Program-made: the position numbers and the translations under genes | Assembly: GCA_947311845.1 (NCBI GenBank) | Contig: CAMZMU010000034.1 | Coordinates: 85,418,325 to 85,482,324 of the forward strand | Reading direction: 5' to 3' | DNA: 64,000 bases | DNA from: Poa pratensis | Lineage: Eukaryota; Streptophyta; Magnoliopsida; Poales; Poaceae | Shown here: piece after piece, positions 40,613 through 52,074 of the stretch | Numbering within the stretch: position 1 is the stretch's first letter | How the letters are laid out: every line of letters begins with the position of its first letter | The notes under the pieces: generated by a model | Databases searched by the model: none | Seen by the model: only the letters and a program-made list of their open reading frames with translations | What the model was told of the DNA's origin: nothing

Positions 40613-43600
40613 TTACACATCACCAACAACATCCCTATCTACTATTGTGGTATAAACTTTTTCTTCGTGTGTGTCTTTCTTCTGATTGCGCCGTAACCAT
40701 GGACAATCTTCATCATTTAACACGATGTTTGGGTCAGTGTTCACTGTGAAGGGCGGAATTTCATCAAACTTATTGTAATCTTCTGACATGTCTGTCTTGT
40801 CCTCCACTCCCACGATGTTTCTTTTCCCTGAAAGAACTATGTGGCGCTTTGGCTCATCGTATGATGTATTCGCTTGCTTATATCTTTTTTTTGGTCTGTA
40901 GACATGTCCTTCACATAGAAAACCTGAGCCACGTCATTGGCTAGGACGAATGGTTCGGTGTGGTACCCAAGATTCTTGAGATCCACTGTTGTCATTCCGT
41001 ACTGTGGGTCTACCTTTACCCCGCCTGTCAGGTTGAACCATTTGCACCGAAACAAAGGGATCTTAAAATCAGATCCATAGTCAAGTTCCCATATCTGCTC
41101 TATGTAACCATAATATGTGTCCTTTTGCCCATTGTTGTTTGTTGCATCAAAGCGGACACCACTGTTTTGGTTGGTGCTCTTTTTATCTTGGGCGGCCGTG
41201 TAAAATGTATTCCCATTTATCTCGTACCCTTGGAAAGTCAATATAGTCGAAGATGGTGACTTGGCCAACAAGTATAGCTCTTCTCCAACAGTGGTGTTAT
41301 TAATGAGACGTGTTTGCAACCAACCGCCGAAAGTCTCCACGTGTTTTCCTTGAATCCAATCTTCAGGCTGCTCGGGTATTTGGAGCGTAAAATATTCATG
41401 TGTTCATTGATAACGGAGCCACCAAGCTGGAATTTTGTAGAACTGTGTAGTGTGCTTGAGTGAAAGAATGCCGTCCATACATTTGTTGCTTTCTTTCTAG
41501 CGTGCCTTTTCCACGCAGTCTCCCTCATGGCGTGATTGAGGAACACCGATCGGCTTAAGGTCAGGAATAAAGTCAACACAAAACTCAATGACCTCCTCTG
41601 TTCCATAGCCCTTGGAGATGCTTCCTTCTGGCCTAGCACGGTTATGAACGTATTTCTTTAAGACTCCCATGAACCTCTCAAAGGGGAACATGTTGTGTAG
41701 AAATACAGGACCGAGAATGGAAATCTCTTCGACTAGGTGAACTATGAGGTGCGTCATAATATTGAAGAAGGATGGTGGGAACACCAACTCGAAGCTGACA
41801 AGACATTGGACCACATCCTTCTGTAAACTTGGTAGAGTTACTGGATTGATCACCTTCTGAGAAATTGCATTGAGAAATGCACATAGCTTCACAATGGGTA
41901 CTCGAACATTTTCCGGTAGAAGCCCCCTCAATGCAACCGGAAGTAATTGTGTCATAATCACGTGGCAGTCATGAGACTTTAGGTTTTGGAATTTTTCTCT
42001 GCCATGTTTATTATTCCCTTTATATTCGACGAGAAGCCAGACGGGACCTTGATACTGCTCAGGACTTCAAAAAAGATTCCTTCTCTTCTTTGGTAAGAGC
42101 GTAGCTGGCAGGACCTTGATACTTCTCTGGATTCAGGTCGTCTCGTTCGTGCATACGTTGCTGGTGCAGCCGTGCATCCGGTGTATCTTTCGTCTTCCCA
42201 TACACGCCCAAGAAGCTTAGCAGGTTCACGCAAAGATTTTTCGTCACGTGCATCACGTCGATTGCAGAGCGAACCTCTAGGATTTTCCAATAGGGTAGCT
42301 CCCAAAATATAGATTTCTTCTTCCACATGGGTACGTGTCCGTCGGCGTCATTCGGAACAGATTGTCCGCCAGGACCCTTTCCAAAGATTACTTTTAAATC
42401 CTTGACCATGTCATATATATCAACACCAGTAGGGCAGGTAGGCTTCGTCCGGTGATCTGCCTCACCTTTGAAATGCTTGCCTTTCTTTCTTACGGGATGC
42501 TTGTTTGGAAGAAATCGACGATGCCCCAGGTACACATTCTTGTTTGTCAAATATATACTTTCAGTCTCACCTAAACAGTGCGTGCATGCATTGTATCCCT
42601 TGTTTGACTGTCCTGAAATGTTACTAAGAGCAGGCCAATCATTGATGGTTACAAACAACAACGCTCGTAGGTCAAATTCCTTTGTTTGTGCTCATCCCAC
42701 ACACGTACACCTTCTTCACGCCACAACTGTAAAAGTTCTTCAACCAATGGCCTCAGGTACACATCAATGTCGTTGCCGGGTTGCTTCGGGCCTTGGATGA
42801 GCACTGGCATCATAATGAACTTCGCTTCATGCACAACCAAGGAGGAAGGTTATAGATACATAGAGTCACAGGCCAGGTGCTATGACTGGAGCTCTGCTCC
42901 CCAAAAGGATTAAAGCCATCTGTACTTAGACCAAACCTTAAGTTCCTTGCGTCATCTGAAAATTGGGAACTCTCTGTCGATTTTTCTCCACTGCGACCCA
43001 TCAGCGGGGTGTCTCAGCATCACGTCTTTCTTACGGTCTTCTTTGTGCCATCGCAACAACTTGGCATGCTCTTTGTTTTGGAACAAACGTTTCAACCGTG
43101 GTATTATAGGAGCATACCACATCACCTTGGCAGGAACCCTCTTCCTGGGGCGCGGCTCGCCCTCAACATCACCAGGGTCATCTCGCCTGATCTTATACCG
43201 CAATGCACCGCATACCGGGCATGCATTCAAATTCTCGTACTCCTCACCGCGGTAGAGGATGCAGTCATTGATGCATGCATGTATCTTCTGCACCTCTAAT
43301 CCTAGAGGGCAGACAACCTTCTTTGCTTCGTACGTACTGGGGGCAATACGTTATCCCTTGGAAGCATCTTCTTTATTATTTTCAGCAAATTTTCAAATCC
43401 CTTGTCAGATAGACCATTCTCTGCCTTCCATTGCAGCAATTCCAGTGTGGTACCCAGCTTTTTCTGGCCATCTTCGCAATTTGGGTACAACAATTTTTTG
43501 TGATCCTCTAACATGCTCTCCAACTTCAACCTCTCGTTTTCACTTCCGCAGTTTATCTGTGCATCAAGAATGGCCCGACGAAGATCATCATCGGGCTCAT

Positions 43601-43736
43601 CAACAATGGGCTCTTCTTCAGCTTCGTCTTCCCCCATTGTAGTACCACCGTGTTCAGTGAACATAGGATAGTTGTCATTATCTTCTTCTTCATTGTCTTC
43701 CATTATAACCCCTCTTTCTCGTGCTTGGTCCAACAA
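40613..43736 (-). pseudogene. CACTA TNP2-type transposase gene, decayed
   Basis: On the minus strand an acidic N-terminal segment (43736-43302) is followed by a zinc-type CPVCGALRYK motif (about 43215) and GEPRPRKRVPAKVMWYAPIIP. The TNP2 core lies at 42830-42080 (VTINDWPALSNISGQSNKGY, CTHCL, SAIDVMHVTKNLCVNLL). The DUF4218 domain is at 41960-41500 (LLPVALRGLLP, LVHLVEEI, FPFERFMG), and the DUF4216 domain at 41340-40837 (YYGYIEQIWELDYG, PLFRCKWF), with an acidic tail ending at 40613. Frameshifts join these pieces, so no single product is made. TNP2 proteins cut CACTA ends. The right terminus of this element is at 45342; the left terminus was not found. Confidence 0.88.
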
Positions 43737-44119
43737 TTATAGCCGGACATGAAACCGGACTGCAACAGGTGGACGTGAATGGTTTTTGAGGTAGAGTAAT
43801 CCTGCGTATTCTTACAGCACTACATGGACAAGAAATAAAACCATTCGCCGCTTGTTTGTCTCAGCCACACGGAGAAAATTATGCATGCCATTAATAAAGT
43901 CGGGACATCGTCGGTCACCGTACATCCATTGTCGGCTCATCTGCATTATATAATATATCAAAAACCATTACACTACATCATGAATATATAATAGTGACCA
44001 AATTAATTAATACAAGTTCATCACATTAAAACCAAAGTAGAGTAGTGACCAAATGTAATACATAGTTCACATAAAACATACATTGAAACTAACATACAAC
44101 TATCTAAAGAATTTAAATC

Positions 44120-44557
44120 AACAACAAATGCGATCAAAATCGCAACTAAGTAATTATTGAACCAACAACATAATGATACCAAGCCTCTTTATGAATGGCA
44201 TATTTTCTAATCTTTCTAATCTTCAAGCGCATTGCATCCATCTTGATCTTGTGTTTATCGACGACGTCGGCAAGATCGAACTCCAATTTCATCTTTCTTC
44301 TAGGCATTGTAGACGAAGATCTTCACTTCTTTTCAATTTTGCTTTCAAATCATTGTTTTCTTTTTCAAATAAATTTAGCATATCGACAAGAGGGTCGGTT
44401 GGAATTTCCGGTTCAACTACCTCCTAGATAAAAAAATCTATGTCAAGTTGGTAGGCATAATTGTTATAAACACGAAATGAAACAAATAGTTATAAAAATA
44501 TACCACATCCGAATCATAGACCGGACGAGGGCCGACGGGGACGGATATCAAAACCAT
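44120..44557 (-). pseudogene. CACTA accessory ORF, coiled-coil type
   Basis: On the minus strand exon 1 (44557-44504) encodes MVLISVPVGPRPVYDSDV and ends at a GT. The next exon, from about 44427, reads EVVEPEIPTDPLVDMLNLFE and then a lysine/glutamate-rich coiled-coil. Near 44295 a frame break occurs before KLEFDLADVVDKHKIKMDAM and RKIRKYAIHKEAWYHY. This small protein is commonly found upstream of TNP2 in one Triticeae CACTA group; its role is not known to me. It lies between the TNP2 gene and the right terminus, as expected. Confidence 0.6.
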
Positions 44558-45044
44558 GGCACTATACATATAAAAAAACATAAGAAAATTATACAAGTAA
44601 TAACTATGCATTTAAATCATACAAGTAATTTTTTTAAAAATAAAAGATAAAAACAAGAGGCTCACCGAGGTGGTGCCGGTGACGGGACGGCGCGGCTATC
44701 GACGGCGGTGAGGACGGGACGAACACTAAAACCCACAAATCATAAATTAATTTGAGCTCAAAATGCATATAAAAAATGAACTCCTAACTTAGCATTTCAT
44801 CAAACACCTAGCTAGCACTACAAAAATAAATGAGCTACACTAGCAATGAAATGAGCTAAATTAGCAAAGCCGGAAGAAAGGATGAAGTTGCAAACCCTTG
44901 AATAGATGGGGTGTCATCAATCTTGACAAATGGTGGAAAAAATGGGGATGAACTAGAGCTCGGGAGAGGAAACGGAGGAGAAAAATGGTGAAGTTTCAAG
45001 CAGGAAAAATGGAGAGGGCCTCGGGGTGGAAGAAGATGATATAG

Positions 45045-45342
45045 GGGAAACCTTTAGTACCGGTTTGTATCACGAACCGGTACTAAAGGTCGATCTTTAG
45101 TCCCGGTTCGTGTTACGAACCAGTACTAAAGGTTGCTCGCGATGGCCCCACCTCTGTGGCCGCTGCTGCAACCCTTTAGTACCGGTTCGTAACACGAACC
45201 GGGACTAAAGGTTCATTTCGAACAGGGACAAAAGCTGTCCGTCGCCCTGGCCGTTGGAACCGGGACTAATTGTCCCTTTAGTCCCGGTTCCAATGGTATC
45301 CGGGACAAATGGGCCAAACGGATGGCCCGTTTTCTACTAGTG
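45045..45342 (-). mobile_element. CACTA terminus with TTTAGTACCGGTT subterminal repeats
   Basis: The end reads, inward on the minus strand, CACTAGTAGAAAACGGGCC. Next to it are repeats of CCTTTAGT(A/C)CCGGTTCGT and the inverse ACGAACCGG(G/T)ACTAAAGG, forming hairpins. The following host bases CAA are a candidate target duplication. This is the 5' end of the element carrying the minus-strand TNP2 gene. Confidence 0.8.
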
Positions 45343-45837
45343 CAAGATTTTACTCCGGTGTATGACCGGCTTCACCGACCGCACTCTCTCTCTACTAAGT
45401 TTCTGAACTTATAGCTATGGAAGGAATCAACAACGGAAAGTCTAACTGGGAAATTAAACACCGGCCGGCGCAGCTCAACTACTAGCTATGGAAGGGATCA
45501 AGGAAGCTAGCTTACCCGGTGGTGGCTGACTTGCCGACATCGTGAAGGACTCGAGGAAGCTGCCACCGATGGTCGAGCTCGATCCGCCGGTGGAGGAACT
45601 CGATCTGGAGCAGGAGCTCGATCCGCCGATCGAGGAAGAGCTCCCGCCATCCACCGCCGCTGCAGCTCTACCAGAAGCTGCTGCCGCCGCCGTCGCTCAT
45701 GAACAGAAGAGGAGGATTTCGTTAGGTTCTCTTCTGGACTGACCGAGCAGAGGAGTACGTGTGGGAGCTGGTCTTTTGTTTGGGCTGGACTTTTGTTTGG
45801 GCCGATGGGCTCCAGTGCATTTTCCAGATTTTTATGT

Positions 45838-45990
45838 AGCGCCGCTACACGCTATACGATTTAGCGCGATATAGCGCGTATATACCGCGATTAGCGCCGT
45901 AGCGAGCATTTTAGGCTAAATATAGCGTAGCCTCTTCAAATACGCTATAACGCGCTATAAACGCCGATATAGCGCGCTATTTTTTCCGTT
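45838..45990. repeat. Cluster of TAGCGC / GCGCTA motifs
   Basis: At least a dozen overlapping short palindromic motifs of the form (A)TAGCGCG and CGCTATA occur in about 150 bp (for example GCGCGATATAGCGCG and CGCTATAACGCGCTATA). This density looks like the subterminal repeat zone of a DNA transposon, but no matching opposite end was found nearby. Confidence 0.6.
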
Positions 45991-45994
45991 GGGT

Positions 45995-48900
45995 ATGACC
46001 GGCTTCATCGACCGCACTTTCTCTCTAGCGAGTTTCTACACTTAGAGGTGAAAACTCCCGTTTCGGACGAACCGGATGCAATCTTGTGTTGACTTGTGAT
46101 AAAAGTTGGTTTTCCATGTTCCCATGGCCTAACCAAACACAACCAAGGAAAAAAGTCCACTGGCCTACCCCCTTTCGACTCCGTTCAAAGGGGTAGACGA
46201 GAACTCTGACTTTTTCCAGCGGGTCTAGGGTTTTGCCGAATCGGGGCTCCGGAGAGTCGGAAACCCACCAAAACCTAGGTGGTTCCACACTATATGTATA
46301 CATGTGTGTTGTGTGTTGTAAATGTCCAAGATCCTACTCCGGGGTATGACCGGCTTCACCGACCGCACTTTCTCTCTAGTGAGTTTCTGCACTTAGAGGT
46401 GAAAACTCCCGTTTCGGGGGAACCGTGGGCAATCTTGTGTTGATTTGTGATAAAAGTTGGTTTCTCATATTCCTATGTCCTAACCTAACACAACCAAGCA
46501 AAAAAGTCCACTAGCCTACCCCCTTTCGACGCCGTTCAAGGTGGTAGACGAAAACGTTAGGGTTTTTCCAGCGTATCTAGGGTTTCGCCGAATCGAGGCC
46601 CCGGAGCGTCGGAACCACACCCTACCATATAATAAAACTCTATCAATTTATAATGAAATAAATGATAATATTTAAAATATTAATATATAGCTTTTTTAGA
46701 CAAATTAATAAAATAGCTAAAAATGAAAAAAAATACCTATGCCGACGGTATAGGCCCTAACTATACTAAACAGCCCGGCCCACCCGCTTCGGCCACTCTG
46801 TCCCCCATCCAGCTCTCTCACCTCTGTCTCCCCCACACGACCCCGCCGCCGCTGCGCCGCCCCGCACCCTCCACCTATCCGGGGCTCCGTCGCCGCCGTC
46901 CTCCCCTCCCCTGCCTCCTCCGCCCATCGATTTACCCTCCGGACCCCGCACCCTCGCCGTACCCCGCACCCTGGCCGCTCCCCTCCCGCCGCTCACCCCG
47001 CCTCCGCCGTGCTCCCCTCCGACCGCACCGACCCCGCAACCTCGCCGCTCCCCTCCGGCCGCTCGTCCCCGTCTCCGCCGTTCTCCCTTCCGGCCGCACC
47101 GACCCCGCCCCTCCACCACGCCGTTGGCCGTCGAGGACCCGCCACCTTGCTCCCCTCCCCACACTGCGCTCCTGCACCCCTGCCTCCTCCGGCCCACCAC
47201 GCCGCCACCACAGCGCCGCCCCTCCACCACGCCGCCGCCGCTCCGCCACGCTGCTGCTCCGGTTAGTGCTACTGTTTTTTTACATGAGGTTAGTGGTACT
47301 GTTAGTGTTAGTTTTAGGGTTAGTGCATTGTTAGTTTTAGGGTTAGTGCATTGTTAGTTTTAGGGTTTGTTGTAATGTTAGTTTTAGGGTTAGAATTAGT
47401 GGATTTTAATTCCTTGTTTTGGTGAAAATTGTTTGTTTGGGTTAGAGATAATTATTAGGTAAAATAGAGGGGGTTTTGCTTATATATGTCGATTGTGTGC
47501 TTTTTCAGATGACGTAGCTTCCCGCCAGCCATCACCGTCGGTCCCGCGCGTCGTTGCGGGGCTTCTTCTCCAGTTGAGGAGGGGCCGCCTCGGTGCGCCT
47601 GTTTCGTCGCCCTGCTTTTGGAGCACGTCCTCGACCCTCTCCGGCCACCGATCACGCTTCGAGGGTATAAATCTTTCGCCTCTCTTGCTGCATAGGTTTA
47701 TTTTGGTCTAGATCACCAATTCAGTCGCGTAACCCGAGTCAGATCCTGTCCGGAAGGGTTACAAATTTATAAATATGCAGGATTGTCCATCTTTGCATAT
47801 TTATAACCGTAACACTTCCGGATTGTCCATGTTGGACAGTTCGAGTACGTGTAGATCGAGTCGTGTTCCATGTTCTACCCCTTCCTGAGACGGAATTTCG
47901 GCAGCACCTCCCCGTTGTTCTTCGGATGCACACCGTCGGCAAAGATAATTTATTTTGAATCTTTATTTTTTACGATTTCTAGCCGTCGGCTTAGTTCTGG
48001 CCGTCGGCGTAGGGTGTATTTGAAATTCGGCGACGTCGCAGCCTCTGATACGCCGACGGCTATGCCGTCGGCAAAGAAAACTTTATTTTTAATCTTTATT
48101 TTTTACGATTTCTTTTATGCTTATAGCTACGCCGACGGCTTTGTCGTCGGCAAAGTTTCCATGTTTTTTTATAATCTTCATTTTTATGTATTTATTTATT
48201 ACTCTAAATTAAATTTAATATGTTTAATATGTATTTATTCATTTTTATGTATATAGCTACACCGAATAGCGGTCTCCACCCACATAAAATGACGTCGCGA
48301 ATCTTGTCTCTCAGAATTGCACGTCAAGAAATTGCATAAGAGGTGGGGTATAATTTTGGGTGTTCCTAGGGGCTAACCTAACACAAGCAAGCAAATTTTT
48401 TGACTTTGCTACCCCCTTTTCACGCCGGTATCGGGGATAGACGTATAAGTGTGACTTTTCTCCAGCGGGTCTAGGGTTTCGCCGGAGAGGGGCTCCGGAG
48501 CGTCTAAATCCCACCAAAACCTACTTGGTGACATACCATATGTGTACAAGTGTTTTGGGGATTGTAGATGTACAAAATTCCACTCCGGGGTGTTAGCGGG
48601 TTCAAAGTCATCGGTTTCTCTCTAGTGAGTTTCTCGACTTAGAGCTGGAAACTCCCACTTCGGACGAACCGGAGGGAATCTTGTGAAGAGGTGGGGTATA
48701 ACTTTGTTTTGGGTGTTCCTAGGGGCTACCCTAACACAACCAAGCAAAAAGCTTCACTTTGCTACCCCCTTTCGACGCCGGTATCGGGGGTAGACGTATA
48801 AGTGTGACTTTTCTCCAACGGGTCTAGGGTTTCGACGGAGAGGTGCTCCGGAGCGTCCGAATCACACCAAACCCTAGGTGATGTCCTAACATATGTTTAA

Positions 48901-50640
48901 GAGTGTGGTGGGACATTGGAATAGCCAACAACAAACTCCTAGGTGTGTCCGGCTTCACACACCACACTTATCCCGCACGAAGTTTCTGCTGTTCTAAGTC
49001 GGAACTCCCATTTCGGGTGCAACGGATGTGATAACATGGGCCCAAAGTGGGTTTAAAATGATCATATGACACACCCTAACACAACCAAGGATAAAAGTCC
49101 ACTGAGCTACCCCCTTTCGACACCCGTGGAAGGGGTAGACGACACGGTTGACTTCCGGTCAACTGTCTAGGGTTTCGCCGGAGAGGCGCTCCGGAGCGTC
49201 GGAACCCCACCCAAACCTAGGTTGTGCCATACCATGTGTGTACAAGTGTGTTGGGTGTTTTGAATGTGCAAGATTTTACTCCGATGTGTGACCGTGTTCA
49301 CCGACCGCACTCTCTCCCTACTAAGTTTCTGGACTTATAGCTGAAAACTCCCGTTTCGGGTAAACCGGGGTCAATCTTGTGAGAACTTGTGATAATAGTT
49401 TATTTTCCATGTTCCTATCGCCTAACCAAACACAACCAAGGAAAAAAGTCCACTGGCCTGCCCCATTTCGACTTCGGTCAAGGGGGTAGACGGGAGCTTT
49501 GACTTTTTTTCCAGCGGGTCGGGTTTCGCCGAAGTGGGGTCCTGGAGCGTCGGAACCCTACCCAAACCTAGGTTGTGCCATACCATATGTATACAAGTGT
49601 GTTGTGTGTTGTAAATGTCCAAGATCCTACTTCGGGGTATGACCGGCTTCACCGACCGCACTTTCTCTCTAGCGAGTTTCTGCACTTAGAGGTGAAAACT
49701 CCCGTCTCGGACGAACCGGATGCAATCTTGTTTTGACATGTGATTAAAGTTGGTTTTCCATGTTCCCATGGCCTAACCATACACAACCAAGGAAAAAAGT
49801 CCACTGGCCTACCCCCTTTCGACTTCGTTCAAGGTGGTAGACGACAACGTTAGGGTTTTTCCAGCGGATCTAGGGTTTCGCCGGAGAGGCGCTCCGGACC
49901 GTCGGAATCACACCAAAACCAAGGTGGTGACATACCATGTGTGTACAAGTGTGTTGGGTGTTTTGAATGTGCAAGATTTTACTCCGGTGTGTGACCGTCT
50001 TCACCGAACGCACTCTCTCTCTACTAAGTTTCTGGACTTATAGCTGAAAACTCCCGTTTCGGGTAAACCGGGGTCAATATTGTGAGAACTTATGATAATA
50101 GTTTGTTTTCCATGTTCCTATGGCCTAACCAAACACAACCAAGCAAAAAAATCCACTGGCCTACCTCCTTTCGACTTCGGTCAAGGGGGTAGACGGGAAC
50201 TTTGACTTTTTTCCAGCGGGTCTAGGGTTTCGCCGAAGCGGGGCCCCGGAGCGTCGGAACCCCACCCAAACCTAGGTTGTGCCATACCATATGTATACAA
50301 GTGTGTTGGGTGTTTTGAATGTGCAAGATTTTACTCCGGTGTATGACCGTCTTCACGGACCGCACTCTCTCTCTACTAAGTTTCTAGACTTATAGCTGAA
50401 AACTCCCGTTTCGGGTAAACCGGGGTCAATCTTGTGAGAACTTGTGATAATAGTTGGTTTTCCATGTTCCTATGGCCTAACCAAACACAACCAAGCAAAA
50501 AAGTCCACTGGCCTACCCCCTTTCGACTTCGGTCAAGGGGGTAGACGGGAACTATGACTTTTTTCCAGCGGGTCTAGGGTTTCGCCGAAGTGGGGCCCCG
50601 GAGCGTCGGAACCACACCCAAACCTGGGTTGTGCCATACC
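45995..50640. repeat. Tandem array, unit about 353 bp, interrupted
   Basis: Units share ...CAAGATTTTACTCCGGTGTATGACC..., CCGCACTCTCTCTCTACTAAG, AAAACTCCCGTTTCGGG, CCTAACCAAACACAACCAAG, CTACCCCCTTTCGAC and GGGTCTAGGGTTTCGCCG. Unit starts lie near 45990, 46330, 48571, 48925, 49267, 49617, 49970 and 50328. Spacing is about 340-360 bp. A part unit also lies at 45343-45410, directly after the CACTA terminus. The array is split by 46620-48270. Units differ enough to be old. They are probably internal tandem repeats of a CACTA element. Confidence 0.85.
46620..48270. other. Insert splitting the 353-bp array: GC-rich block and GCCGACGGC repeats
   Basis: 46790-47270 is GC-rich and encodes only low-complexity proline/arginine frames. 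47280-47400 has a 23-bp-type repeat containing TTAGTTTTAGGGTTAGTGCA. 47925-48150 has several GCCGACGGC / GCCGTCGGC motifs, the same subterminal motif found beside the CACTA end at 57136. It may be the promoter-proximal part of that element. No gene is recognised. Confidence 0.5.
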
Positions 50641-50704
50641 ATATCTGTGATAGGGAGAAATTACACATACAGCCTCCTAACGCACGTCGAAAAAATTGGT
50701 TCAA

Positions 50705-52064
50705 CACTACTAGGAAATACCCTATCTGTGGCGCACCAAAAAAGACTTCTCTGGCGCATGGGTGGGTGCGCCACAGAAGTCACGCCACTAAATTTTATTT
50801 CTGTGGCACATATCTACATGCGCCACATAATTCTCACATTTCTTTGGCGCACCCACAAGATATGCGCCACAGAATTCTCAAAAAATTCAAAAAAATCAGG
50901 AAAAAACAAAAATGAAATAATTTGGAAAAACCTAAATATTTGAATTTTTTCCAATTTTTCAACCTATCTCAAATGATGACTTCCCGCTAGGTCACCCATC
51001 TTCAAATTGCTCCAACCCAAGCACGCTTAACTTCTAAGTTCTATTCAGTTCAACTACTCTTATGCTACTCAAGTTTTTATTGATATAAATATCATATCAA
51101 TCCTCTTAAGCCTTGTATGTGTATATATATGTGGGTAGTTTATGTGTGGTATGTATATATATGTGTGTTTTTAAATTTCGGAAAACTTCAAAAGTTTCGA
51201 AAGGAAATCCAAAAGTTTCAAAAAATCCAAAATAATTCCAAAAATTCAAAAAATCCCGAAAACTTCAAAAAAAATCAAAAAAATCAACAAATCCAAAAAA
51301 TTCGAAAATTTAAGAAAAAATCAACAAATCCAAAAAATTCGAAAATTTAAGAAAAATATAATTTGTTTTTAAAATGACAAAAAAATAAAAAAATTCAAAA
51401 AAAGAAAAGAAAAGAAAAGAAAGTGATAAAATGATAAAATCTCCTCATGCATACCTACCCCCCCGGTGGATCGCCTTTTTTAGTTTTGTAAAAAGAAAAG
51501 AAAATGATAAAATCTCCAAAAATAAAATCCTTAGAGATGTAGTTAGGTTTACCCGGTGAACTTTTATCAGATCCTTGAAATTCCAAAAGGAAAAAAAGTT
51601 GTTTCAAAAAGAAGATTTTTTTCTACAAAATAAAAAAAAAATTCAAAAAATACTTAGAAGTTCAAAAAATGTCAAAAATCCAAAAAACAATCGGTGATTT
51701 TTTTGAAAGTTTTTTGGATTTTTGGATTTTTTTGGATTTTTTGAATTTTCTTGAAAATTTTGATTTTTCATGAAATTTTGTGGCGCATATATCAATATGC
51801 GCCAGAGAAATATGTATTTCTGTGGCGCATGTCGAGGTGCACCACAGAATGTGTATTTCTGTGGCGCACATCCACATGCGCCACAGAAATGTGTATTTCT
51901 GTGGCGCATAAATACACAATTCTGTGGCGCATGTGGCTTATGTGCGCCACAGAACTTCCACATTTCTGTGGCGCATGCAAAAATATGCGCAACAGAAATA
52001 TTTCTGTGGCGCATGCAAAACGCCACAAAAGTCAATTCCATCTATAGCTAGTTTCCTACTAGTG
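50705..52064. mobile_element. Small CACTA element, 1360 bp, TSD CAA
   Basis: The left end CACTACTAGGAAATACCC and the right end, read inward as CACTAGTAGGAAACTAGC, are terminal inverted repeats. The target duplication CAA is at 50702-50704 and 52065-52067. Subterminal TCTGTGGCGCA / TGCGCCACAGA repeats match those of the element at 6859-8482. The interior is extremely A-rich on the left (AAAATCCAAAAAATTC-type runs) and T-rich on the right, and encodes no transposase. It also holds a 5S-rRNA-derived segment. Confidence 0.9.
50976..51045 (-). repeat. 5S rRNA-derived segment (not a functional gene)
   Basis: On the minus strand the sequence contains AACTTAGAAGTTAAGCGTGC, then TTGGGTTGGAGCAATTTGAA, then GATGGGTGACCTAGCGGGAA and GTC. 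This follows plant 5S rRNA from its internal box A (AAGTTAAGCGTGCTTGGGC) through box C (GGATGGGTGACCTCC.GGGAAGTC). The middle is altered and both ends of the roughly 120-nt gene are missing. It is a decayed 5S-related copy that retains much of the internal Pol III promoter. Confidence 0.75.
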
Positions 52065-52074
52065 CAAGCCGAAT

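Noticed and set aside
36707..45342. One complete CACTA element spanning these two ends
   Set aside because: The ends share only CACTAGTA. Their subterminal motifs differ and the flanking triplets (GTA and CAA) do not match.
46723..47334. 203-codon proline/arginine-rich open frame
   Set aside because: Low-complexity frame in GC-rich DNA, with open frames on both strands at once and no domain.
47280..47400. Interstitial telomere repeat (TTTAGGG)n
   Set aside because: The repeated unit is about 23 bp and merely contains TTTTAGGGTTAG. There is no run of exact 7-bp telomere units.
50976..51045. Functional 5S rRNA gene
   Set aside because: Only part of the gene is present, the central part is changed and there is no tandem 5S spacer context.
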